DNA from: Myroides albus
Lineage (GTDB): Bacteria > Bacteroidota > Bacteroidia > Flavobacteriales > Flavobacteriaceae
Direction: 5' to 3'
Length of the DNA stretch: 64,000 nucleotides
Assembly: GCF_009711045.1 (NCBI RefSeq)
Contig: NZ_WMJX01000001.1
Location: 1 to 64,000 of the forward strand
How positions within the stretch are numbered: the stretch's first letter is position 1; every line of letters begins with the position of its first letter. Below the pieces are notes generated by a model. It saw only the letters and a list, made by a program, of their open reading frames with translations, ran no database searches and was not told the origin of the DNA. The translations under genes and the position numbers were made by a program. Positions 8,148-17,283 of this stretch are shown here, piece after piece.

Positions 8148-9116
8148 ATGAATCCAACTATTATTGTAGGGGTAATTATAGTAGTAATTATCTTTTTGGG
8201 AATTTTTACTGTTAAGCAGCAAAGTGCTGTTGTTGTACAACGTTTTGGTAAGTTTAATAGTATTCGTCAATCTGGTTTGAATTTTAAAATTCCGGTTGTG
8301 GATAAAATTGCAGGAGTGGTTAACCTTCGTATTCAGCAATTAGACGTATTGATTGAAACAAAAACAAAGGACAATGTATTTGTTAAGTTGAAAGTTTCAG
8401 TACAGTTTAAAGTGATCCAAGATCGCGTATATGACGCATTTTATAAATTAGAGTATCCTCATGATCAGATTACATCCTATGTTTTTGACGTAGTACGTGC
8501 TGAAGTACCGAAACTTATCTTAGATGACGTATTCGAGCGCAAGGATAATATCGCTGTAGCTGTTAAAGCAGAATTGAATGAAGCTATGACCACTTATGGT
8601 TATGATATCATTAATACTCTAATCACAGATATTGATCCGGATATCCAAGTTAAAAATGCGATGAACCGTATTAACGCTGCTGATAGAGAAAAAGTAGCTG
8701 CGGAGTATGAAGCAGAAGCAAGTAGAATACGCATTGTAGCGAAAGCTAAAGCAGAAGCAGAATCTAAGCGTTTACAAGGACAAGGTATTGCAGATCAGCG
8801 TAGAGAAATTGCTCAAGGATTAGTAGAGAGTGTTGACGTATTGAATAAAGTGGGTATTAATTCACAAGAAGCATCAGCTTTAATTGTTGTAACTCAGCAT
8901 TATGATACACTGCAATCAGTGGGTGGTGAAACAAACTCTAACTTAATCTTATTGCCAAATTCACCTTCTGTTGCAACAGATATGTTAACGAATATGGTTG
9001 CTTCATTTGCAGCGAGTAGTAAAGTTAAAGATATGATGGAAACTCCCAATATTGCATTAGCTAAAAAAGGAGGTTATAAGCAACAAAATAACGATAATGA
9101 AGATGACCTTAACTAG
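8148..9116 (+). CDS. SPFH/Band 7 (stomatin-like) membrane protein
   Basis: 322 aa. An N-terminal membrane segment (about residues 3-22) is followed by a Band 7/SPFH domain (about 23-190, with QQSAVVVQRFGKF and GLNFKIPVVD) and an Ala/Glu/Lys-rich coiled coil ending in LQGQGIADQRREIAQGL, the arrangement of the stomatin/QmcA subgroup. Such proteins form oligomeric membrane microdomain scaffolds; the substrate or partner here is unknown. No NfeD partner gene is adjacent. It ends at a shared bidirectional terminator. Confidence 0.93.
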   Translation: MNPTIIVGVIIVVIIFLGIFTVKQQSAVVVQRFGKFNSIRQSGLNFKIPVVDKIAGVVNLRIQQLDVLIETKTKDNVFVKLKVSVQFKVIQDRVYDAFYKLEYPHDQITSYVFDVVRAEVPKLILDDVFERKDNIAVAVKAELNEAMTTYGYDIINTLITDIDPDIQVKNAMNRINAADREKVAAEYEAEASRIRIVAKAKAEAESKRLQGQGIADQRREIAQGLVESVDVLNKVGINSQEASALIVVTQHYDTLQSVGGETNSNLILLPNSPSVATDMLTNMVASFAASSKVKDMMETPNIALAKKGGYKQQNNDNEDDLN

Positions 9117-9151
9117 GTTAGAGAACGTTCTTTAAAACGTATAATAGAATC

Positions 9152-9186
9152 AAAAAAGGCTAATTACATTGTAATTAGCCTTTTTT
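9152..9186. terminator. Bidirectional terminator
   Basis: AAAAAAGGCTAATTAC and its complement GTAATTAGCCTTTTTT flank an ATT loop, with a T run on both strands. It separates the convergent SPFH gene and the YtxH operon. Confidence 0.92.
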
Positions 9187-9188
9187 GA

Positions 9189-9434
9189 TTATTGTCTTCT
9201 CTTTTTAAAGAGATATTTTAAAACAGTTGTAATTACAAAAGCTTGTAAACTCCCAGAAGATTTTACAAAGTTTGCAATAGAACCGACTGTATTTTTTACT
9301 AATCTATCAGGTGATAATTCTTCTTTAATATCGTCTACAGATTGAAAAATCTTTTGGTAGTGTATTTCGCGTTTGACTTCCAAAATCTTTAAATCCGAAT
9401 TAATTTCCTCTAAGGATGTATATTGCTTTCTCAT
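9189..9434 (-). CDS. Small conserved protein of the YtxH/holin-like operon
   Basis: 81 aa. The N-terminal half is a charged, probably helical segment (TSLEEINSDLKILEVKREI) and the C-terminal part is a short hydrophobic stretch ending in KKRRQ. Similar small proteins follow holin-like and YtxH genes in flavobacteria; I think the family is DUF6327, but this is from memory. Last gene of a three-gene leftward operon, 15 bp after the holin-like gene. Probably envelope-associated stress function; inferred from context only. Confidence 0.75.
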   Translation of the reverse strand: MRKQYTSLEEINSDLKILEVKREIHYQKIFQSVDDIKEELSPDRLVKNTVGSIANFVKSSGSLQAFVITTVLKYLFKKRRQ

Positions 9435-9449
9435 GAGTTCGATTCGAAT

Positions 9450-9800
9450 TTAATCATTAAATAATATTTCTGATAGTTTTTTTATCAAAGGTCTCTCTAC
9501 TAAAGATTTTCTAAATGAATAAGCAATAATAGAAACTAAGATATAGAAACTACCAACAATTAAAAACCCTGTTGAAGTACTATTAAAAGCTTCACCGATA
9601 GCATAGGCTGCGAACAAGGATATAAACAATAAGGCCAATGTTGAAAATAAGCTTACTAATATCAATGTCATAAAGATACTACCAGCTTTGACACTTACTT
9701 TAAAGCCCCATAAGCGATAATAGTCTAATGTTGACTTGATAAATTCTTCCGAATTTTCTTTAATATTAGTCATTTCTGATTTAACCTCGTCGAAAGCCAT
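9450..9800 (-). CDS. Phage holin family (Holin-X-like) membrane protein
   Basis: 116 aa with two membrane segments (about residues 38-66 and 78-97) after an amphipathic start. The layout fits the putative actinobacterial Holin-X / superfamily III group, which in free-living bacteria sits with YtxH proteins and is not a phage lysis gene. Middle gene of the operon, 14 bp after the YtxH gene. No phage genes are nearby. Role unknown; likely envelope stress. Confidence 0.85.
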   Translation of the reverse strand: MAFDEVKSEMTNIKENSEEFIKSTLDYYRLWGFKVSVKAGSIFMTLILVSLFSTLALLFISLFAAYAIGEAFNSTSTGFLIVGSFYILVSIIAYSFRKSLVERPLIKKLSEILFND

Positions 9801-9814
9801 ATTACAAAATCTAA

Positions 9815-10156
9815 TTATTTTTTAACGTTATCAGCAGCATCATTTGCTTGTTTCTTCAATGCAGCTAATTTATCTTCTAAAGTTGCAATTACTTCATCTC
9901 TTTTCTTTCCTGAAGTATTTACAAAGTGCTCAAAACCCTCTTCAAAATCGTGTTTTTTCTTTTCAACAGCACTGCGAACTTGTTTTTTAAGTTCGTCAAT
10001 TTTGTCTTCAAGATCTTCCTTAGATTCATCAAAAGTTTTCTTGATTTTCTTTCTTGTTTTTTTTCCTTCATCAGGAGCAAAAAGTATTCCTAAGCCTGCT
10101 CCTACTGCTACTCCAGCTAATACTGCAAGTACTGTACCTCCTAAACGATTTGACAT
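9815..10156 (-). CDS. YtxH domain-containing protein
   Basis: 113 aa. A glycine-rich N-terminal membrane segment (LAVLAGVAVGAGLGILFAPD, about residues 9-28) leads into a long Lys/Glu-rich coiled coil. The FAPDEGKKTRKKIK junction is the YtxH signature. Family members are general-stress proteins of unknown biochemical role. First gene of the YtxH / holin-like / small protein operon, divergent in placement from the glnS terminator behind it. Confidence 0.92.
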   Translation of the reverse strand: MSNRLGGTVLAVLAGVAVGAGLGILFAPDEGKKTRKKIKKTFDESKEDLEDKIDELKKQVRSAVEKKKHDFEEGFEHFVNTSGKKRDEVIATLEDKLAALKKQANDAADNVKK

Positions 10157-10191
10157 AACATTGATTTTTTGATTATTATCTAATAAAGTTA

Positions 10192-10239
10192 GAAAAAAAT
10201 CACCTCTTTAACTGTTAAAAACAAGTTAAAGAGGTGATT
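10192..10239 (-). terminator. glnS terminator
   Basis: Perfect 16-bp arms (10198-10213 and 10224-10239) around a 10-nt loop, followed on the minus strand by seven T. Confidence 0.93.
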
Positions 10240-10269
10240 AAATTATATTTTACACAAAAGATTAGGAGT

Positions 10270-11952
10270 TTATTTTTGCTCTACTTTAGCCCAAGTATCT
10301 CTTAATCCAACTGTTTTATTAAATACTAATTGATTCGGTTTACTGTCTTTATCCACACAGAAATACCCCATTCTTTGGAATTGGAATTTATCACCTTCTT
10401 TAGCTGTACTTAAACTTGGCTCTAAATAGCCTTTTACAATCTCTAAAGAGTTAGGGTTTACAAATTCTAAGAAGTCTACTTCTTTATTACCATCGGGATT
10501 TTCATCTACGAATAAACGATCGTAAATACGAACTTCTGCTTCTACTGCATGAGCTGCAGAAACCCAGTGAATCGTCCCTTTTACTTTGCGTTTACTTGCT
10601 TCTGATCCACTACCACTTCTACTATCTGCATCATAAGTTGCATGTATTTCAGTGATATTTCCGTGCTCATCTTTAACGACACTTTCACCTTTGATAATAT
10701 AAGCATTCTTAAGGCGAACTTCTTTTCCAAGCGTTAATCTAAAGAATTTGCTATTAGCTTCTTCTTTGAAATCTTCTCTTTCAATATAAAGCTCTTTAGA
10801 GAACGGAACTTTGCGATAAGTCATTACCTCTTCTTCTGGGTTGTTCTCTGCGTCTAACCATTCTTCTTGTCCTTCAGGGTAATTTGTAATCACCAATTTT
10901 ACAGGATCCAAAACAGCCATGACACGTGGAGCAATTTTATTTAAGTCTTCGCGAATACAAAATTCTAAAAGTGATACATCTATTAAATTATCGCGCTTAG
11001 CAATACCAATAGTATCAGCATAGTTTCTTATAGAAGCTGCTGTATATCCTCTTCTTCTCAATCCTGAAATAGTAGACATACGCGGATCATCCCATGCTGT
11101 TACATGTCCTTCACTTACCAAGCGAGCAAGTTTTCGTTTACTTACTACCGTATGCGATAAGTTTCGTCTTGCAAACTCGCGTTGTTTTGGTCTAATATTG
11201 TCTTCAGTAACCACTTGATCTAAGAACCAATCATATAGTTCTCTATGAGGTAAAAATTCTAAAGTACAGAAAGAATGAGAAATACTTTCAATATAATCAC
11301 TTTCACCGTGTGCCCAGTCGTACATTGGATAAATGCACCAAGCATCTTTAGTTCTGTGGTGTGCTTTTTTTATAATTCTGTACATGATCGGATCACGCAT
11401 CAACATATTCTTGTGAGACATGTCTATTTTTGCTCTTAGAATATGTGCTCCTTCTTCAAATTCTCCATTTTTCATTCTCTCGAATAAATCAAGGTTTTCT
11501 TCTATAGAACGATTTCTATATGGACTATCTACACCAACTGTAGATGGAGTACCTTTCTGTTGAGCCATAACTTCTGAAGTTTGGCTATCTACGTATGCTT
11601 TGCCATCTTTAATCATTTGGATAGCCCAGTCGTATAGCTGTTGGAAATAGTCAGATGCATAAACTTCATTTGCCCATTTATACCCAAGCCATTCTACGTC
11701 CTGTTTGATTGCGTCAACAAACTCCTGTTCTTCTTTAGACGGGTTAGTATCGTCAAAACGCAAGTTAACTGGCGCATTGTACTTTAACCCTAATCCAAAA
11801 TTTAAACAAATAGAACTCGCGTGACCAATGTGTAGGTACCCATTTGGTTCAGGCGGAAAACGGAAATGAAGTTTTTCTGTTGGCAAACCATTTTTTAAAT
11901 CCTCTTCAATGATTTGCTCAATAAAGTTTAATGATTTCTCTTTTGTTGACAT
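10270..11952 (-). CDS. glnS: Glutamine--tRNA ligase
   Basis: 560 aa class I synthetase charging tRNA-Gln directly. PNGYLHIGHA near residue 35 is the HIGH motif and VVSKRKL is the MSK-type loop. The C-terminal beta-barrel anticodon domain is complete (ends with LRDTWAKVEQK). There is no C-terminal YqeY fusion, which some Bacteroidota GlnRS carry. The ATG at 11952 follows a TACCTTTG -7 element (11976-11983). Monocistronic, with its own terminator. Confidence 0.98.
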   Translation of the reverse strand: MSTKEKSLNFIEQIIEEDLKNGLPTEKLHFRFPPEPNGYLHIGHASSICLNFGLGLKYNAPVNLRFDDTNPSKEEQEFVDAIKQDVEWLGYKWANEVYASDYFQQLYDWAIQMIKDGKAYVDSQTSEVMAQQKGTPSTVGVDSPYRNRSIEENLDLFERMKNGEFEEGAHILRAKIDMSHKNMLMRDPIMYRIIKKAHHRTKDAWCIYPMYDWAHGESDYIESISHSFCTLEFLPHRELYDWFLDQVVTEDNIRPKQREFARRNLSHTVVSKRKLARLVSEGHVTAWDDPRMSTISGLRRRGYTAASIRNYADTIGIAKRDNLIDVSLLEFCIREDLNKIAPRVMAVLDPVKLVITNYPEGQEEWLDAENNPEEEVMTYRKVPFSKELYIEREDFKEEANSKFFRLTLGKEVRLKNAYIIKGESVVKDEHGNITEIHATYDADSRSGSGSEASKRKVKGTIHWVSAAHAVEAEVRIYDRLFVDENPDGNKEVDFLEFVNPNSLEIVKGYLEPSLSTAKEGDKFQFQRMGYFCVDKDSKPNQLVFNKTVGLRDTWAKVEQK

Positions 11953-11975
11953 GGATTTTATTTATATAATACTCA

Positions 11976-11983
11976 CAAAGGTA
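11976..11983 (-). promoter_or_regulatory. -7 promoter element of glnS
   Basis: TACCTTTG on the minus strand, 23 bp upstream of the glnS start, matches TAnnTTTG. Confidence 0.6.
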
Positions 11984-12084
11984 TCAAAAAACAAATCAAC
12001 TTCGATGGATTTATTATCTTTCCTTGCTATAGACCGTAAAAAAATGTCGTAATTTTAGCCTTTATTTATTTTAATTATTGACTA

Positions 12085-12441
12085 ATGGGAATTATTCGTT
12101 TAAACAATATTCGCGTATATGCTTTTCATGGTTGTATGGAAGAAGAAGCTAAGATAGGATCTGACTATCGTGTAGATGTTACTGCTAAGGGAGTATTTAG
12201 AGATGCTGCTACTTCTGATAACCTGGTTGACGCTATAGACTACGTGCATTTGAACAAAATAGTGAAAGAGGAAATGGCAATTCGCTCTAACCTTTTAGAA
12301 CACGTATGTGAGAGAATCATCAAAAGGGTTTTAAAAGAAATTGAAATGGTTACGGATATCACTGTTGCAGTTTCGAAAATTAATCCTCCTATTGGCGGAG
12401 ATGTCGAATCTGTAACGGTTGAAATGCAGGAAGTTAGATAA
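12085..12441 (+). CDS. folB: Dihydroneopterin aldolase
   Basis: 118 aa, the usual length. FolB cleaves dihydroneopterin to 6-hydroxymethyl-dihydropterin and glycolaldehyde in folate biosynthesis. Hallmarks are the FHGCMEEEAKIG segment near the N-terminus, the DAIDYVHLN segment, and the C-terminal VSKINPPIGGDVESV carrying the catalytic lysine. It starts at ATG 12085, divergent from glnS. It has no folate neighbours; tRNA-Cys follows about 90 bp downstream. Confidence 0.96.
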   Translation: MGIIRLNNIRVYAFHGCMEEEAKIGSDYRVDVTAKGVFRDAATSDNLVDAIDYVHLNKIVKEEMAIRSNLLEHVCERIIKRVLKEIEMVTDITVAVSKINPPIGGDVESVTVEMQEVR

Positions 12442-12480
12442 AACCTAAAAAAAATATACAACTTTTAGAGTAAAAGGCTT

Positions 12481-12509
12481 TTGAACTTTCAAATTATTTG
12501 CTAAGTTTG
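12481..12509 (+). promoter_or_regulatory. Promoter of tRNA-Cys
   Basis: TTG (12481-12483), an 18-bp spacer and TAAGTTTG (12502-12509) match the flavobacterial consensus TTG-N17-23-TAnnTTTG. The tRNA begins 19 bp downstream. Confidence 0.75.
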
Positions 12510-12528
12510 CAATCCAATTCGGAACAAT

Positions 12529-12599
12529 GGCTTCGTGTCCGAGTGGCTAGGAAGCGGTCTGCAAAACCGTCTACAGCGGTTCGAATCCGCTCGAAGCCT
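12529..12599 (+). tRNA. tRNA-Cys (GCA)
   Basis: 71 nt. The acceptor stem GGCTTCG pairs with CGAAGCC, the discriminator base is T as expected for tRNA-Cys, the anticodon GCA is at 12561-12563 in loop CTGCAAA, and the T arm contains GGTTCGAATCC. The 3' CCA is not encoded. A hairpin terminator follows directly. Confidence 0.97.
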
Positions 12600-12600
12600 C

Positions 12601-12632
12601 AAAAGGATAGTTGTTTAACTATCCTTTTTTTG
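12601..12632 (+). terminator. tRNA-Cys terminator
   Basis: AAAGGATAGTT and AACTATCCTTT form the stem around a GTTT loop, followed by T residues. Confidence 0.9.
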
Positions 12633-12659
12633 TATCCAATAATGATATATCTGTGAATA

Positions 12660-12690
12660 AAAAAAGCCTTAGAGATTCTCTAAGGCTTTT
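12660..12690 (-). terminator. Terminator of the LysE-family gene
   Basis: AAAAGCCTTAGAGA and TCTCTAAGGCTTTT pair perfectly, two bases after the stop codon of the minus-strand gene, with a T run on the minus strand. Confidence 0.9.
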
Positions 12691-12692
12691 AC

Positions 12693-13382
12693 TTATTTTG
12701 TATTTTCTGTAGCGGTTGTTTGGAAGTATTGCTTTACACAGTCTATTGTCGATTTTGGTAAAATTCCTTTCATCATTATTCCAAAACCAAACACCATGAT
12801 GATGATACTGCTGATTTTTTTTACTTTCAAGATATTTTGATACGTTAACTTCTTGCGTAATTGCTTTGCTAAGAATATTTTAAATAAATCTGTGATAAAA
12901 TAAGCCAGAATAGTAAAGCCAAAGAAAGTGAACATCTTTTTTGGATCCATGTCCATTTGAGGTCCAATTGTAATGATTATTCCCAACCAGAATCCCAACA
13001 CACCTACATTGATAAAGTTTAATAGAAAACCTTTCGCAAAGAGGTTAAGATATTCTCTCCTTAGGTTAGGTGGAGCTATTTGCAGTGTTTGTACTTCTAC
13101 TTTTTTGAGTTTGATAAAGGAGATTATTCCATAGGTAATCATGATAATTCCTCCAAAGATAAAAAGTGCAGGGTCGTCTTTTATGGCATTGATCAGTTTA
13201 AAACTACTAAAGAAGGCAATAGCAAAGAAGATAGCATCAGCTAAAATAACTCCCATATCAAGAGCTATCGCTGCTTTAAACCCTCTCGTTATACTTGTTT
13301 CAATAAGAATAAAAAAAACAGGACCTATCATAAAACTTAGGAAGAACCCCAAAGTCATACCTGTTAGCAAACCATCAAACAT
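12693..13382 (-). CDS. LysE/RhtB family translocator
   Basis: 229 aa polytopic inner-membrane protein with about six hydrophobic segments. The N-terminus has the family pattern GMTLGFFLSFMIGPVFFILIE and the following GFKAAIALDMGVILADAIFF. LysE/RhtB proteins export amino acids or related small molecules by proton exchange; the substrate cannot be told from sequence. Single gene between hairpin terminators. Start is ATG 13382. Confidence 0.92.
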   Translation of the reverse strand: MFDGLLTGMTLGFFLSFMIGPVFFILIETSITRGFKAAIALDMGVILADAIFFAIAFFSSFKLINAIKDDPALFIFGGIIMITYGIISFIKLKKVEVQTLQIAPPNLRREYLNLFAKGFLLNFINVGVLGFWLGIIITIGPQMDMDPKKMFTFFGFTILAYFITDLFKIFLAKQLRKKLTYQNILKVKKISSIIIMVFGFGIMMKGILPKSTIDCVKQYFQTTATENTK

Positions 13383-13396
13383 TTTATATAATTAAA

Positions 13397-13422
13397 AAAT
13401 GCCAATCATAATAATTGGCATT
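13397..13422 (-). terminator. Terminator of the rnr-DUF2807 operon
   Basis: AAATGCCAAT and ATTGGCATTT form a 10-bp stem with T residues following on the minus strand. It lies 46 bp after the DUF2807 gene. Confidence 0.75.
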
Positions 13423-13468
13423 TAATTATTTCGCAAGTTACAGCTTTTTGGAACAATACTAAAAAATG

Positions 13469-14140
13469 TTATTCAACTTTTTTAATTGTACCCCCAGCTA
13501 TTGTTTTTTCATTTAATGTTTTTGGATTCCCATATACGGAAATCGATCCTCCTGCTCTTACTTTCGCATCAGCAACATCAGTGGCATTGATACTCGCTTT
13601 ACCTCCAGCATTTACTGTGACTGATGTTTGTTTGGTTACAAGTTTGCTATTGATAATATCAGCTCCCGAGTTTGATAATGCATCTTGTACATTTGCTTTA
13701 CCAGTTAATCTAATTATAGATCCAGCACCTGCTTTGACATTTACTTTATCGGTATCTATGTCTAATTTAATGGATGAGCCTGTTTTTCCTTGTACGTCTA
13801 ATACATTGGCATTCAATGTACCTTTTCCAACAACGTTAGCACCTTCTCCTGCATTAATCTCATTTAGCTCTTTGTAATACAGAGTAACCTTTATCTCATC
13901 ACCTTGATAACTGTTAGTGAAATTCATCTTTATTTTTAGATGTTCATTCTTGTTGATGACATTGACGTTATCTTGTTTTTTGCCCTCGATTTCTATCTTG
14001 GTACTTCCTGTAGTAGGAATTAAAGTTACTTCTATTTGGTCGAAAACACTTAGCTTTTTAAAAGAACCAATTTCTTTATCTATCTGTGCAAAAGAAATTT
14101 GAGCAACCAATAAAGTAATTAATACGGCTAATTTTTTCAT
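13469..14140 (-). CDS. Exported DUF2807 (GIN domain) protein
   Basis: 223 aa with a Sec signal peptide (MKKLAVLITLLVAQISFAQ, cleavage after SFA). The remainder is a repetitive beta-helix-like domain rich in Gly, Ala, Asn and Val, beginning FKKLSVFDQIEVTLIP, which is the head-GIN/DUF2807 signature of Bacteroidota. It is predicted periplasmic or surface-exposed; the function of the family is unknown. It starts 3 bp after the rnr stop codon, so it is cotranscribed with ribonuclease R; I know of no functional reason for the pairing. Confidence 0.9.
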   Translation of the reverse strand: MKKLAVLITLLVAQISFAQIDKEIGSFKKLSVFDQIEVTLIPTTGSTKIEIEGKKQDNVNVINKNEHLKIKMNFTNSYQGDEIKVTLYYKELNEINAGEGANVVGKGTLNANVLDVQGKTGSSIKLDIDTDKVNVKAGAGSIIRLTGKANVQDALSNSGADIINSKLVTKQTSVTVNAGGKASINATDVADAKVRAGGSISVYGNPKTLNEKTIAGGTIKKVE

Positions 14141-14143
14141 AAT

Positions 14144-16321
14144 CTAATTTAATTTTTTAATGAAATTGTAATCCAATTGTTTCTTTACTAAATCTGCATT
14201 TTTTACAGTAACAACAACCTCATCTCCAAGTTGCAGAAGATTCTTTGTTGCTTGTCCAACTAAGGCATATTGCTTTTCGTCGAAAACGTAATAGTCTTCT
14301 TTTATTTCTCTAATGCGAACCATTCCTTCACATTTGTTTTCTATGATTTCTACGTAGATTCCCCATTCAGTAACACCAGATATAACACCTACAAACTCTT
14401 TTCCTTGTTGGTCCTGCATATACTTTACCTGCATGTATTTGATACTATCTCTTTCGGCAGTTGCAGCCAGGTTCTCCATAGAAGAACAATGGTTACATTT
14501 TTTCTCAAATTCATCTACTTTAGCAGACTCACCATTATCTAAATAGTGTTGCAGTAGGCGGTGTGCCATTACGTCTGGATAACGTCGTATTGGCGAAGTA
14601 AAGTGAGAATAATAGTCAAATGCTAAACCGTAGTGACCGATGTTGTTGGTAGAATAACTTGCCTTACTCATGGTGCGTATAGCTAATGTATCTACTAAAT
14701 TTTGTTCTTTTTTACCATTGACATCCTTTAGTAGTTTATTCAGTGATTTTGATACACTTGACTTTGTCTTAAAGTTGATTGTGTGTCCAAATCTCGCAAT
14801 GACAGATTGAAGAGCAAATAGCTTTTCTTGATCTGGTTCATCGTGCACACGATATACGAATGTCTTCTTTTGTTTACCAATAAATTCTGATACTTTTCTA
14901 TTGGCAAGTAACATGAATTCTTCAATCAAATGGTTTGCTTCTTTTGCCTCTTTAAAAAAGACTCCTACTGGTACATCATCTTCGTTCAAGTTAAATTTCA
15001 CTTCCACTTTGTCAAAAGAGATTGCCCCATCACTCATGCGTTTTTTGCGCAATTGTTTAGCTAAATCATTCATTTTTAACACTGCTTCAGCTACTTCTTC
15101 ACTGACTGTTTGCGTTTCTCCTGTAATAGAAATGCTCTCTGGAATTACTCTATCCTCAGTTTCAATGATGTATTGTGCTTCTTCGTAAGCCATACGTTGA
15201 TCTGAATGCGTCACTGTACGACCAAACCACTTGTCGACAATCTCTGCCTTGTCATTTAACTGAAATAGGGCTGAGAAAGTATATTTATCTTCATTAGGTC
15301 TAAGTGAACAAGCAAAGTTAGACAACACTTCAGGTAGCATTGGAATTGTTCTATCTACTAAATAAATAGAAGTAGCTCTATTATAAGCTTCTTCGTCTAA
15401 GATAGTTCCTTCTTGTACGTAGTGTGATACGTCAGCAATGTGGATACCTATTTCGAAATTGCCATTTTCAAGTTTTTGGAAAGACAAAGCATCATCAAAA
15501 TCTTTTGCGTCTTTTGGGTCAATAGTGAAAGTAAGAATATCGCGCATGTCTTTTCGTTTCGCTATTTCACTTTCAGCTATAGAGGTATCTAATTTGTTTG
15601 CAAATTCTTCTACTTCTTTTGGAAATTCTGTAGGTAAACCATATTCTGCCAAAATAGCGTGTATTTCAGTATTGTGTTCTCCTTGTTTACCTAATACTTT
15701 CATTACTTTCCCGAAAGGACTATCTGCTTTTTCTGGCCAATCTTCTATCTCAACTACAACTACATCACCATCTCGTGCTTCTCCTACTTTTTCTTTTGGA
15801 ACGAAGATATCAGTATACATCTTAGCATCAGCTGTAGATACAAAAGCAAAGTTCTTTTGAATTTCAATAACACCCACAAACTGTATTTTGTGTCTTTCTA
15901 AAACCTCAACAACTTCTCCTTCTGGTTTTTTACCTTTTCGTTTGTTGTAAATATAAGCTTTGACAAAGTCGCCATCTAACGCTTTATTTAAATTATTTGT
16001 AGGAATGAATACGTCGTCTTCCATTCCCTCACATACCAAGTATGCTGTTTTACGCGAAGTCATATCGATATAACCTTCAACATAATTAGCTTTAGGGATA
16101 AAGCGATATTTACCAGTTTCTATTTCTTCTATCTTTCCTTTTGAGATTAAGTGTTTAAGTTCTTTTATTATCTCGTTTCTTCCTTGCGTATCGTTTACTT
16201 CTAATTGACCAGCAATTTGCTTGTAATTATAAGATTTAGTAGTGTTCTTAGACAAGAACTTTAATATTTTTGGAGCAAAGTCAAACGACTTATTCTTTTT
16301 ATGTTTAATTTTTTTTGCCAT
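14144..16321 (-). CDS. rnr: Ribonuclease R
   Basis: 725 aa 3'-5' exoribonuclease that degrades structured RNA. An N-terminal winged-helix region (about 1-75) and cold-shock-like domains (about 80-235) precede the RNB catalytic domain with DPKDAKDFDDALS (about residues 270-282, the metal-binding aspartates), and a C-terminal S1 domain (about 640-720, KEFVGVISGVTEWGIYVEI). Start at ATG 16321. It heads a two-gene operon with the DUF2807 gene. Confidence 0.97.
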   Translation of the reverse strand: MAKKIKHKKNKSFDFAPKILKFLSKNTTKSYNYKQIAGQLEVNDTQGRNEIIKELKHLISKGKIEEIETGKYRFIPKANYVEGYIDMTSRKTAYLVCEGMEDDVFIPTNNLNKALDGDFVKAYIYNKRKGKKPEGEVVEVLERHKIQFVGVIEIQKNFAFVSTADAKMYTDIFVPKEKVGEARDGDVVVVEIEDWPEKADSPFGKVMKVLGKQGEHNTEIHAILAEYGLPTEFPKEVEEFANKLDTSIAESEIAKRKDMRDILTFTIDPKDAKDFDDALSFQKLENGNFEIGIHIADVSHYVQEGTILDEEAYNRATSIYLVDRTIPMLPEVLSNFACSLRPNEDKYTFSALFQLNDKAEIVDKWFGRTVTHSDQRMAYEEAQYIIETEDRVIPESISITGETQTVSEEVAEAVLKMNDLAKQLRKKRMSDGAISFDKVEVKFNLNEDDVPVGVFFKEAKEANHLIEEFMLLANRKVSEFIGKQKKTFVYRVHDEPDQEKLFALQSVIARFGHTINFKTKSSVSKSLNKLLKDVNGKKEQNLVDTLAIRTMSKASYSTNNIGHYGLAFDYYSHFTSPIRRYPDVMAHRLLQHYLDNGESAKVDEFEKKCNHCSSMENLAATAERDSIKYMQVKYMQDQQGKEFVGVISGVTEWGIYVEIIENKCEGMVRIREIKEDYYVFDEKQYALVGQATKNLLQLGDEVVVTVKNADLVKKQLDYNFIKKLN

Positions 16322-16689
16322 TTTCTAATTCATTTGTTTACCTCTATTCAGGTTCATAATTATCCTTAAAAGTACGAATTACTTACTGGTTTATCCTACT
16401 TTTTGGATTAATTTAATTTGATTTTTATACATTAATTTATTAATTGCTGTCATTATGAGCAAAGTTTTGAAGCAATGTGAAATGTAATAATTTCCCAGAA
16501 AGGGAGATGGAAGAATTATTTTTTTCTATACTCATTGATAGTAATACAGTACTGTAGAGTGCCAGTACAATTTAATGTGACAAAGTTAATGCGCTCTATT
16601 GTACTTTCCAAAATTTGCGGGTAAAGCTTGTATCAATTACGGAAGAAAATGAGAAATTAAATCATTATCACGGTCTACGTGATAGTTGT
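16322..16689. other. Intergenic gap upstream of rnr
   Basis: 367 bp with no credible gene. It holds the rnr upstream region on the minus strand and the 3' flank of the YwqK-like pair. An open frame at 16615-16812 on plus runs into the convergent coding region and lacks family features. No repeat or RNA gene was noticed. Confidence 0.6.
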
Positions 16690-17283
16690 TTAAAAATGGA
16701 TAGTGTAATCGTATTTTCCTTTTTTGTAATATTCTACGCTTTGAGGTTCATTATTTCTGAAGTAAGTCTTTTCTGCTATTCTGCCTTTCTTGTCGTAAAC
16801 CTCCCATACTGATAGCATTCCACTATTAAATAAGAAGTATTCATTCTTTTCTCCCGTATTGTGGAAGTTAATTTGAGCCTGGATGACTCCCTCTCTATAA
16901 TTCTTTTCAAACTCCTTTACCCCATTGGAATAATACGAGATAATGTTGCCATCTAAAAGACCATTCGAATAGCTGTAAGAGGCTTTTAATTTGCCGTTCT
17001 CGAAGTAGATTCTCAGCTCACCTTCTCTTTTTCCTTCCACATAATTCACTTCAGAGAATAGGATGCCATTTCGGTAGAATGACTTGTACTTGCCCGTTTT
17101 ATAACCATCGACATACAAAGCCTCTTCCTCTATGATATTGTGATCGTTGTACCTTACAACTTTTCCTTGTAAAGGCTTTCCATTTAGTTCGAATAAAACG
17201 GGTTCTTCTTGTTCTTGGCTATATACGGATAATGAACTGAATGTAGCCAGAATAAAGATTCCTGTGATTAAGTTGCTATTCAT
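16690..17283 (-). CDS. Exported YwqK-like (MORN-type repeat) protein, second of pair
   Basis: About 197 aa from ATG 17283, which overlaps the upstream stop codon in ATGAATAG; an earlier in-frame ATG at 17307 lies inside the upstream gene. A signal peptide (ITGIFILATFSSLSVYSQ) is followed by repeats of the type GKxxxYYxNG, G(K/L)xxGxxxxYxxNGxL, as in YwqK/MORN proteins. These are often labelled toxin-antitoxin YwqK antitoxin by automated annotation, but nothing here suggests a toxin. Probably a periplasmic repeat protein; function unknown. Translationally coupled to its paralogue upstream. Confidence 0.85.
   Translation of the reverse strand: MNSNLITGIFILATFSSLSVYSQEQEEPVLFELNGKPLQGKVVRYNDHNIIEEEALYVDGYKTGKYKSFYRNGILFSEVNYVEGKREGELRIYFENGKLKASYSYSNGLLDGNIISYYSNGVKEFEKNYREGVIQAQINFHNTGEKNEYFLFNSGMLSVWEVYDKKGRIAEKTYFRNNEPQSVEYYKKGKYDYTIHF

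Noticed and set aside
9450..9800. Holin-like gene as sign of a prophage
   Set aside because: It is in the YtxH stress-type operon, with no phage genes nearby.
16615..16812. 65-aa plus-strand frame
   Set aside because: Overlaps the 3' end of a convincing exported repeat protein on the other strand and has no start features.
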